The position numbers were made by a program, and so were the translations under genes. Source: Pseudomonadota bacterium (GTDB lineage Bacteria > Desulfobacterota > Desulfovibrionia > Desulfovibrionales > Desulfovibrionaceae). Taken from it: DNA of 64,000 bases. Shown here piece by piece: positions 1 through 6,261 of the stretch (within the stretch, counting starts at the first letter, position 1; every line of letters starts with the position of its first letter). The stretch is from positions 1-64,000 of the forward strand of contig JAHIUD010000072.1 of the NCBI GenBank assembly GCA_018817515.1. Reading direction: 5' to 3'. Under the pieces are notes generated by a model, which ran no database searches, had not been told where the DNA came from, and saw only the letters and a program-made list of their open reading frames with translations.

Positions 1-61
1 CGGAGGTGACCCTCGCGGAGGTGACCTTCCTGCGGCGGCTGCCCCTGGGAGCCCTGGCGGC
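1..61. repeat. Intergenic edge with a short tandem repeat
   Basis: Non-coding left edge, downstream of the first minus-strand gene. Bases 1-15 and 16-30 are two near-identical 15-base units (cggaggtgaccctcg and cggaggtgaccttcc). Nothing else can be supported here. Confidence 0.5.
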
Positions 62-1633
62 TCATGCGGCGGGCCTCTTTCCCGGCCCGATATCCGGCCT
101 GATTTTCAGAACCTTCGGTCCAGCGATTATCCGCGCCCCGGCGGCGCGGGCGATGTTGCGCAGCATGGCCGGGAACAGCAGGCCGTGGGCGGGCCACATG
201 GCCCACCAGTAGGCCAGGCCCCACAGCCCGCGCGGCTGGAAGCTGGTCAGGAGCAGGATGTCCGTTGCTCCGCCCCCGGCATCGGTCCGTGGCGAGAGGC
301 GCAGTTCCAGGGTGGCCGCGCCCGGCAGCTTCATCTCGGCCAAAAGGAGCAGGCGTCGCTCCGGTTCGGCCGCCAGCACGCGCCAGAAGTCCACGGTGTC
401 GCCCTCGATGAGCTGCTCGGCGTCGCGGCGGCCACGGCCATGCCCCGGCCCGCCCGCGAGCTTGTCCACAAACCCGCGTATGCGCCACAGGCTGTCGCCC
501 GCATACCAGCCGGTATTCCCGCCGATGCGCCGGACCGCGTCCCAGACCTGCGCAGGATCGGCGGCCAGGGTGGCGGCGTAGTCGGCCCGAAACAGCGTGC
601 CCCCGGCAAAGCCCGCGTCCCCGGCGCGCGTCCACTCCGCCGGGCAGGACGCGGCTGCGCCGAGCTCCCTTGGCGCGCAGGGCGTCCCGGCATCGAAGCA
701 GCAGGTGGCCGCACCGCCCTGGCGGGTCTCGGACAGGGCCTCGGTGATGGCCTCCCCGCAGCCCAGGAGCGTTTGCGGAACCAACTCCAGAATGCGCGCG
801 TCGCGGCAGACGACCTCGTTTCGCAGGCCCTCGATGAGCGGGCGCACCAGGTGCGCGGGCACGGGCGTGATGAGGTTGACCCAGAAGGCGGACAGCCCAG
901 GAGTCAGCAGCGGCACCGGGATGATGAGCGGGGCGCGGATGCCCGCCGCCCGAGCGTAGATGCGGAAAAGTTCGCCGTAGGTGATGACGTCCGGCCCGCC
1001 GATGTCCAGCGTCAGCCCGCTGGTGGCCGGGTTCTCCAGGCAGCCCAGGAGATAGCCCAGCACGTTGGATACGGCGATGGGCTGGCAGCGGGTGCGCACC
1101 CAGAGCGGGGTGATCATGAGCGGCAGGCGCTCCACCAGGGCGCGGATGATCTCGAACGAGGCGCTGCCCGAACCCAGGATCACCGCCGCGCGCAGCACAG
1201 TGGCCGGCACCGGGCCCTCGGAGAGGATGCGCCCGACCTCGGAACGCGAGCGCAGATGCTCGGACAGGCCGGGGGCGTCATCCCCCAGCCCGCTCAGGTA
1301 AATGATGCGCCCCACCCCGGCCTCGGCAGCGGCCTGGGCCATGTTGGCGGCGGCCTGGCGGTCGGTCTGGGCGAAGTCCCCTCCCGCGCCCATGGAGTGC
1401 ACCAGATAATAGGCCACGGAGCAGCCGCGCATGGCGGCCACGAGGCTGGCCTTGTCCGCGACGTCGGCGGCGAAGATGCGCAGGTCCGGGTGTTGCCCCC
1501 AGGGCCGGGCCGCCAGCTTGCGCGGGCTGCGCACCGCCGCGTGGACCCTGTACCCGTGCGAGAGCAAAAGCGGGGTCAGCCGCCCGCCCACATAGCCGGT
1601 AGCCCCGGCAACGAATACGGCGTCCTGCGCCAC
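62..1633 (-). CDS. NAD(P)-binding SDR-type protein with C-terminal DUF2867 domain
   Basis: The 523-residue product starts with a Rossmann dinucleotide-binding segment (GATGYVGG, residues 10-17) and continues as an atypical short-chain dehydrogenase/NmrA-like domain to about residue 290. The remainder, from about residue 340, resembles the DUF2867 domain found fused to such proteins. The substrate is unknown. The start is GTG, three bases after the stop of the upstream lipoprotein gene, so the two are almost certainly co-transcribed and translationally coupled. It is the last gene of a three-gene minus-strand operon. The family assignment rests on overall pattern and order; the enzymatic role cannot be derived from the sequence. 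Confidence 0.8.
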   Translation of the reverse strand: MAQDAVFVAGATGYVGGRLTPLLLSHGYRVHAAVRSPRKLAARPWGQHPDLRIFAADVADKASLVAAMRGCSVAYYLVHSMGAGGDFAQTDRQAAANMAQAAAEAGVGRIIYLSGLGDDAPGLSEHLRSRSEVGRILSEGPVPATVLRAAVILGSGSASFEIIRALVERLPLMITPLWVRTRCQPIAVSNVLGYLLGCLENPATSGLTLDIGGPDVITYGELFRIYARAAGIRAPLIIPVPLLTPGLSAFWVNLITPVPAHLVRPLIEGLRNEVVCRDARILELVPQTLLGCGEAITEALSETRQGGAATCCFDAGTPCAPRELGAAASCPAEWTRAGDAGFAGGTLFRADYAATLAADPAQVWDAVRRIGGNTGWYAGDSLWRIRGFVDKLAGGPGHGRGRRDAEQLIEGDTVDFWRVLAAEPERRLLLLAEMKLPGAATLELRLSPRTDAGGGATDILLLTSFQPRGLWGLAYWWAMWPAHGLLFPAMLRNIARAAGARIIAGPKVLKIRPDIGPGKRPAA

Positions 1634-1636
1634 GCG

Positions 1637-1903
1637 CTAATCCCTGTCCTTGGACTTCCAGCCCAGGCGCTTCAGGCAGTCGGCCAGGGCCGTCTCGCGC
1701 GCGTCGCCCTGGGGCTGGGCGCCGATCTTGTCCTCACAGAACTTCGAGTCCTCCACAAAAAGCATGTCCTCCTTGCGCGGGTCAGGCTGCTCTGGGTGTG
1801 TCCAGGCCTTGGACTTGGGCAGGCAGCCGCCCAGGCTCAGGGCCAGCAGGATCACGGCGGAGCTGCGAAGACAGTGGCGAAGGGTTCTGGACTTCAGGCG
1901 CAT
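1637..1903 (-). CDS. Small lipoprotein
   Basis: The product is an 88-residue precursor with a basic N-terminus (MRLKSRTLRH), a hydrophobic stretch and a lipobox LSLGGC, so it should be lipidated and anchored in the envelope. The mature part is short, charged and carries two further cysteines (KFCEDK, ADCLKR). The ORF track starts 30 bases earlier at an ATG overlapping the preceding stop (ATGA), but the start at 1903 has a strong GGAGGAACC ribosome-binding site and gives a normal signal peptide, so it is preferred. It lies between the isochorismatase-like gene and the SDR/DUF2867 gene. Function unknown. Confidence 0.75.
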   Translation of the reverse strand: MRLKSRTLRHCLRSSAVILLALSLGGCLPKSKAWTHPEQPDPRKEDMLFVEDSKFCEDKIGAQPQGDARETALADCLKRLGWKSKDRD

Positions 1904-1932
1904 GGTTCCTCCGAAAGTGTCACGATGGGACA

Positions 1933-2478
1933 TCAGGGCAGCGCGAGCTCGGCTGCCGGGGCCACCTGGGCGAAGACCGCGCCCAAGGCCGCCAGATAGG
2001 CAGTCTGCACATCGGCGGCGGCCACGCTCCGGCCAGCAAAGGCAAGCTCGCGGGTGGCGCAGGCGTCCGCCGCCAGACGCACGCTGAAGCCCAGGTCAAA
2101 GGCCGCGCGCACGGTGGTGTCCACGCACATATGCGTCATCATGCCGCACACGGTCAACCGCGTGGCGGACATGCCGCGCAGGATGTCGAGCAGGTTCGTG
2201 TCGCGGAAGGAGCTGGGGAAGTGCTTGAGCACCACCGACTCGCCGGGCAACGGGACCACGCACGGGTGAATCTCCGCGCCGCTGGTGCCCGGCAAAAAGA
2301 AGGTCGCGCCGGGCCGGAGGTTCTCGTGGCGCACGTGGATCACGGGCAGCGAGGCCGCGCGGAACCGGGCCAGCACGCCTGCGGCCACCTGCCCGGCGGC
2401 CAGCGCGCCCTCAAGCTCCATTGCCCCGCCGGGGAAATAGTCGTTCTGGATGTCGATGATGAGGAGGACGTCGGACAT
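1933..2478 (-). CDS. Isochorismatase-family cysteine hydrolase
   Basis: The 181-residue product has the full catalytic triad pattern of the isochorismatase-like hydrolases: Asp9 in IIDIQNDYFPGG, a lysine in VVLKHFPSSF, and the nucleophilic cysteine in MMTHMCVDTT preceded by the usual cis-peptide region. Length matches the nicotinamidase/isochorismatase family. Members hydrolyse amides or vinyl ethers; the actual substrate (nicotinamide, N-carbamoyl compounds or other) cannot be told. It is the first gene of the minus-strand operon with the lipoprotein and SDR/DUF2867 genes. No siderophore or NAD salvage genes are next to it. Confidence 0.88.
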   Translation of the reverse strand: MSDVLLIIDIQNDYFPGGAMELEGALAAGQVAAGVLARFRAASLPVIHVRHENLRPGATFFLPGTSGAEIHPCVVPLPGESVVLKHFPSSFRDTNLLDILRGMSATRLTVCGMMTHMCVDTTVRAAFDLGFSVRLAADACATRELAFAGRSVAAADVQTAYLAALGAVFAQVAPAAELALP

Positions 2479-2640
2479 GTGGCGCTCCGCAAACGAGAGT
2501 CGCGGCCCTCGCTATACGATGAGACGAAGGTCCGCGCTCGCGCAGTGTAGCAGAGATTGTCCGGTCCGCCAATGACCGACTGTCCCTTGTCGCCCCGTGC
2601 CCGACATGCGCCTGGCCTCTGCCCCGGCACAGAATTGATC

Positions 2641-2670
2641 TTGACATTCAATTTCAATTCACACTATGAG
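2641..2670 (+). promoter_or_regulatory. Candidate sigma70 promoter for the HD-GYP gene
   Basis: A perfect TTGACA is followed after 18 bases by TATGAG. The AT-rich spacer (ttcaatttcaattcac) contrasts with the GC-rich surroundings and contains TTGA...TCAA half-sites that could be an operator, possibly Fur-like, but this is only a resemblance. Downstream, CGCCTAG (2689-2695) and CTAGGCG (2714-2720) form an inverted repeat in the 5' leader. This is the only notable content of the 298-base gap 2479-2776. Confidence 0.5.
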
Positions 2671-2776
2671 GGCCCACGAACGCTGAATCGCCTAGCAATG
2701 ACAGCTTGCCTAACTAGGCGGACGCGACGGAACATGCCCCCGCATGCGCACCAGGCCATATGCAAGGAGGATCGAC

Positions 2777-3538
2777 ATGCTACTTTTGACAAGCGGCGGC
2801 GCGCCGCACAAGGACTGTTCCGGGGCCGAGCCCGGCGGGTGCTCGGGAAAATGCGGCGGGCTCGGCGCCTGCGCCATGAACACGGCGCACCAGTTGGCCG
2901 AATCCCTTGGCCGGGCCGTGGACGCCCGCGACCGGCGGCTCTCGCGGCACTCGGAGCTGGTGGCCGAGATATCAGGGCTGCTGGCCAGAACGCATGGACT
3001 CACCGCCCGGCAGGCGGAGCTGGTGCACATGGCCGGACACCTGCACGACATCGGAAAAATCGGCGTGCCCGACGCCGTGCTGCACAAGCCCGGCCCACTC
3101 TCCCCACAGGAATGGGCCCTGGTGCGCGAACACCCCCGCCTGGGCGCGGACATCCTCTGCCCGGTGCACGTGTTCCGGGGTCCGCACAGCGTCTGCGAGA
3201 TGGTGCTCTCGCACCATGAGCGCTTCGACGGCACAGGCTATCCGCGCGGCCTTTCCGGCCATGGCATCCCCCTGGGTGCGCGGCTGGTAAGCGTTGCCGA
3301 CGCTTTCTGCGCCATGACCGAAGACCGCCCCTATCGCCAGGGCATGTCCATCGACGATGCGGTCCAGGAAATCGAGAATTCGGCCGGTACCATGTTCGAC
3401 CCGTGCGTGGTCAAGGACTTCCTGCGCATCCGGCTGCTTCTGCCGGGCCTGCTGCTGGGCGGCAGCGGCATGTCCTGCGCCCTGCCCTGGGGCGCGCCAG
3501 GAGTCCTTCATTGCGCCCTGGCGCCAGGAGAGATATAG
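2777..3538 (+). CDS. HD-GYP domain protein with Cys-rich N-terminus
   Basis: The start at 2777 is chosen because AAGGAGG lies seven bases upstream; the tracked ORF begins 11 codons earlier without such a site. The 253-residue product carries an HD-GYP domain at about residues 35-220 with the signature HDIGKIGVPD and HHERFDGTGYP, so it probably hydrolyses cyclic-di-GMP. Unlike typical family members there is no receiver, GAF or membrane sensor domain. Instead the first 35 residues contain four closely spaced cysteines (C..GGCSGKCGGLGAC), which could bind a metal or Fe-S cluster; that is inference. The C-terminus is short and hydrophobic (LLLPGLLLGGSG). Confidence 0.88.
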   Translation: MLLLTSGGAPHKDCSGAEPGGCSGKCGGLGACAMNTAHQLAESLGRAVDARDRRLSRHSELVAEISGLLARTHGLTARQAELVHMAGHLHDIGKIGVPDAVLHKPGPLSPQEWALVREHPRLGADILCPVHVFRGPHSVCEMVLSHHERFDGTGYPRGLSGHGIPLGARLVSVADAFCAMTEDRPYRQGMSIDDAVQEIENSAGTMFDPCVVKDFLRIRLLLPGLLLGGSGMSCALPWGAPGVLHCALAPGEI

Positions 3539-3557
3539 AGAGGAGGAAAGAGAGGTT

Positions 3558-3704
3558 TCAGGCCAGAATGCGCCTGTACACGGAGCGCTCGTAGGCCTTG
3601 CAGAGGCGGCGCGCCAGGGCTTCGGTCAACCCGGCCTGCTGCAATCTGCAGTAGATATGCAGGGGGTTCAGGATATGCTGCAGTTGGTGGCGCATGTTGT
3701 TCAC
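3558..3704 (-). CDS. Small conserved-looking protein with NPLHIYCRL motif
   Basis: This 48-residue product is basic and contains MRHQLQHILNPLHIYCRL followed by an amphipathic C-terminal helix. The start is taken as GTG at 3704 because AAGGAGG lies eight bases upstream, whereas the longer tracked ORF reads through the intergenic region. An NPLHxYCRL-type small protein is, from memory, recurrent in Desulfovibrio genomes, but its function is not known to me. It converges on the HD-GYP gene and diverges from cbiR, sharing a 53-base intergenic region with it. Confidence 0.55.
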   Translation of the reverse strand: MNNMRHQLQHILNPLHIYCRLQQAGLTEALARRLCKAYERSVYRRILA

Positions 3705-3757
3705 AATGTCCCCCTCCTTGCCGGGGCTCGCCTCATGGCGAAAATTAAGCAAAAGGC

Positions 3758-4684
3758 ATGCCCGTATTGAAAAGCGCAGCAAATCCCAGCGGGTCGTTTT
3801 CGGCGACAAAAACCGGGCGGCAAATTCCCGCCAGGGCTGATCTGCACGCCCTCGCCTCTGAGGCCGCCCGGGCCGCTGGAATCACCGGCTATGCGAGCCT
3901 GCCGCCCTGGAGCCTGGCCGCGCCCTCCTGCGTGCTGCCAGCCGATGTGGGAACAAATTGCACGGCCCTGGCCCGGCACTTCCCGGAGCTGGGCCTGTGC
4001 TTCTTCGAAACCGGGGCCTGCCTGGGCTACACCGAGGCCGACCTGCCTGCGGACTTGCGCACCCTGCCGGTGCGCTGGCATATGCACCTGCCCCTGGACC
4101 TGCCCTGGACCGGGGGCGCTGATGCGGTGGCCAAGGCAATCCTGGCCCTGGCGGAAAAGGTTGCAGGACTCGCGCCCTGGGCTTATGTTCTGCACCCGCC
4201 GGAGGCGCCGGACGACCTGCGCGGGGGCGGCGCGGAGCAACTGCGCTGCGTGGCCCTGGCCCTGAAAGAGCGCGGCATCAGCCCCGAGGCGCTGCTGGTG
4301 GAGAACATCAGGGGCCGCGACCTGGAGACCATGTGGCCCGTGGTGCGCGAGCTGGGCCTTGGCGTGTGCCTGGACCTGGGCCACATGCTGGAACGTGGCC
4401 AGGAGGATTTTCTCACCCTGCCGGGGTTGTGGGTCCACGCGCGCATGCTGCACCTGAATGCCCCGGACGAGGCCAGGCCGGGCCGCCACGCCGCGCTGGA
4501 CCGGCTGGACGCCGCAGGACAGGCGGTTTTGGGCCGGATGCTCTCGTCCTTCGCTCCTGGCGGCAGCGTGGTGCTGGAGCTGTTCAGCCCGCGCGAACTG
4601 TTCGATTCGCTGCGCTTCGTTCAGACCTTTTGGGCCGACCTGAACGGGAACAATGCGGACGGGCGCAAGGAGGATACTGCGTGA
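3758..4684 (+). CDS. cbiR: Probable cobamide-remodelling hydrolase CbiR
   Basis: The 308-residue protein looks like an AP-endonuclease-2/xylose-isomerase-like TIM barrel, with metal-ligand-type motifs HPPEAP, LLVENIRGRD, CLDLGHM, HLNAPDEARPGRH and VLELFS. CbiR enzymes (first described in Akkermansia) belong to this superfamily and remove the lower ligand of cobamides so the corrinoid can be rebuilt with another base. The immediately downstream cobU gene, which acts on the resulting cobinamide level of the pathway, supports this call. Its TGA overlaps a GTG (GTGA) that is the first copy of a duplicated cobU start region. Alternative: a generic sugar phosphate isomerase/epimerase-like protein. 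Confidence 0.7.
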   Translation: MPVLKSAANPSGSFSATKTGRQIPARADLHALASEAARAAGITGYASLPPWSLAAPSCVLPADVGTNCTALARHFPELGLCFFETGACLGYTEADLPADLRTLPVRWHMHLPLDLPWTGGADAVAKAILALAEKVAGLAPWAYVLHPPEAPDDLRGGGAEQLRCVALALKERGISPEALLVENIRGRDLETMWPVVRELGLGVCLDLGHMLERGQEDFLTLPGLWVHARMLHLNAPDEARPGRHAALDRLDAAGQAVLGRMLSSFAPGGSVVLELFSPRELFDSLRFVQTFWADLNGNNADGRKEDTA

Positions 4685-4771
4685 TCACTTTCGTCATCGG
4701 TCGGATATCGCACCCACGGACTGCCCCGCCTGGGCGCAGGGAGGATACTGCGTGATCACTTTCGTCATCGG
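4661..4771 (+). repeat. Direct repeat duplicating the cobU RBS and start codon
   Basis: Bases 4661-4700 and 4732-4771 are 40-base direct repeats with a single mismatch, separated by 31 bases. Each contains gggcgca, the Shine-Dalgarno-like GGAGG, the GTGA stop/start overlap and the first codons (ITFVIG). The offset is 71 bases, which is not a multiple of three, so the first copied start is out of frame with cobU. Confidence 0.95.
4681..4755 (+). other. 24-codon leader/decoy ORF made by the duplication
   Basis: Translation from the first duplicated GTG gives VITFVIGRISHPRTAPPGRREDTA and stops at a TGA that overlaps the GTG of cobU. It begins with the same residues as CobU but is out of frame, so it is a decoy or a coupling leader rather than a functional enzyme. 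It has a full ribosome-binding site (AAGGAGG) and keeps GTGA coupling on both sides. Confidence 0.6.
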
Positions 4772-5285
4772 CGGCAACAAATCCGGCAAGTCGGACTTTG
4801 CCCTGGGCCTTCTGGAACGCACCAGCGGCCCCAAGCTTTTTTTGGCCACGGGCCAGGCCAAGGACATGAGCTTTCGCAAGCAGATCGCGCGGCACCGTGA
4901 CCGCCGCGACCCGGCGCTCCCCGTGGTGGAGGTCGGCTGGGACTTGCCACGGGCGCTGCTGGAGGCTAAGAAGGACCATGCTGCCGTGCTCGTGGACAGC
5001 CTGGATTTCTGGCTGTACCTGTGCATGCAAGAGCAGCGCGAGGCCGACCTGACCCAGGCTTTGCTCGATATCTTGAAGACTTGGAATGGTCCGGAACTCA
5101 TCCTTGTATCCTGCGAGATCGGTTTTTCTCCCCTGCCGGGATCGAGCGAGGCAAGAACCTTTTTGAAAAGACTTGGCCGGTTGAACCAGGCTGTGGCGGC
5201 CCTGGCCCACGAGGCTCATCTCGTGGTGGCGGGCATGCCGCTGGCGCTGAAAAAGGCGGAACATGGCGATCCCAAAGCTGATTGA
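4752..5285 (+). CDS. cobU: Adenosylcobinamide kinase / cobinamide-phosphate guanylyltransferase
   Basis: The 177-residue product, of normal CobU/CobP length, carries the P-loop GGNKSGKS near the N-terminus, the histidine-containing segment IARHRDRRDP that holds the guanylylated His, and the family motif VSCEIGFSPLP. It phosphorylates adenosylcobinamide and transfers GMP to give GDP-cobinamide in late cobamide assembly or salvage. The GTG start at 4752 is chosen because it has GGAGG at proper spacing and precedes the conserved ITFVIGG; the tracked ORF begins upstream in the duplicated region. It is coupled to cbiR and overlaps the next gene by 23 bases. Confidence 0.92.
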   Translation: MITFVIGGNKSGKSDFALGLLERTSGPKLFLATGQAKDMSFRKQIARHRDRRDPALPVVEVGWDLPRALLEAKKDHAAVLVDSLDFWLYLCMQEQREADLTQALLDILKTWNGPELILVSCEIGFSPLPGSSEARTFLKRLGRLNQAVAALAHEAHLVVAGMPLALKKAEHGDPKAD

Positions 5286-6258
5286 CGAAAAAGCCCAGAC
5301 GCTGCTCTCGCTCCTGAACAAGGACCAGCGCTGGCTCATCGTCATCAACGCCGACCCGGACTCCATGGGCTCGGCGTTGGCGCTCAAGGCCATCCTCTCG
5401 CGCAAGGTCCTGGACATCGGCATCGGACACGTCAACGAGATCAACCGCCCGGACAACCTGGCCATGATCCGCTACCTGCGCGTGCCCACCCGCAGGCTCA
5501 TCCCGAACCTCATCGCCCAGTACGACCGCTTCGCCCTGGTGGACTCCCAGCCGCACCACCACCCGGAACTGGAAAAGCTCAACTATTCCATTATCATCGA
5601 CCACCACCCGACCCTGCCGGACAAGCCCGTCACCGCGCCGTTGACCGACATCCGGCCCAAGTACGGCGCCACCTGCACCATGCTCACCGAATACTTGCAG
5701 CACCAGAAGATCCGCCCCCCAAAGCTGCTCGCCTCGGCCCTGCTCTACGGCATCAAGGCCGACACCCAGAACTTCCAGCGCAAGTTCATCGACGCGGACA
5801 TCAACGCCTTCAAATATCTTTCCAAGTACGCCGACCACACGCTCATCACGCGCATCGTGCGCAGCGAATACCACCTGGAGTGGATGCGCTACTTCTCGCG
5901 CGCGTTCTACAACCTGCGGCGCATCGGCACCGGGCTCACCGCGCATCTGGGCAAGGTCCAGAGCCCGGACATCCTCGTGGTGGTGGCCGACTTCTTCATG
6001 CGCGTGCACTCCATCTCCTGGGACGCCGTGAGCGGCGTGTTCGGGGACAAGCTGGTGGTCATCTTCCGGGGCGACGGCATCCGCAAGGACATGGGCAAGT
6101 TCGCGGCCAGCCACTTTGCGGACATGGGCTCGGCCGGCGGCCACAAGGGCGCGGCCCGGGCCGAGCTACCGCTGGAGGCCCTGGACGGCAAGGACCCGGA
6201 GATGTTCGTGCTCAAAAAGCTCTCGCGCGGGAAAACCGCCAGCGTCCAGCGGATCTAA
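5263..6258 (+). CDS. DHH-family phosphoesterase (NrnA-like)
   Basis: The 331-residue product has a DHH domain with NADPDSMGSA (DxD metal motif), ALVDSQ, and IIIDHHP, followed by a DHHA1-type C-terminal domain ending in GSAGGHKGAAR. This layout is that of bifunctional oligoribonuclease/pAp phosphatases, which recycle nano-RNA and 3'-phosphoadenosine phosphates; some relatives hydrolyse cyclic-dinucleotide products such as pGpG. Which of these substrates is used cannot be told. It overlaps the end of cobU and is followed after three bases by polA, so it is embedded in the same transcription unit. Confidence 0.85.
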   Translation: MAIPKLIDEKAQTLLSLLNKDQRWLIVINADPDSMGSALALKAILSRKVLDIGIGHVNEINRPDNLAMIRYLRVPTRRLIPNLIAQYDRFALVDSQPHHHPELEKLNYSIIIDHHPTLPDKPVTAPLTDIRPKYGATCTMLTEYLQHQKIRPPKLLASALLYGIKADTQNFQRKFIDADINAFKYLSKYADHTLITRIVRSEYHLEWMRYFSRAFYNLRRIGTGLTAHLGKVQSPDILVVVADFFMRVHSISWDAVSGVFGDKLVVIFRGDGIRKDMGKFAASHFADMGSAGGHKGAARAELPLEALDGKDPEMFVLKKLSRGKTASVQRI

Positions 6259-6261
6259 TCC

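Noticed and set aside
3705-3757. Possible cobalamin riboswitch before cbiR
   Set aside because: The 53-base gap is too short and lacks the B12 box.
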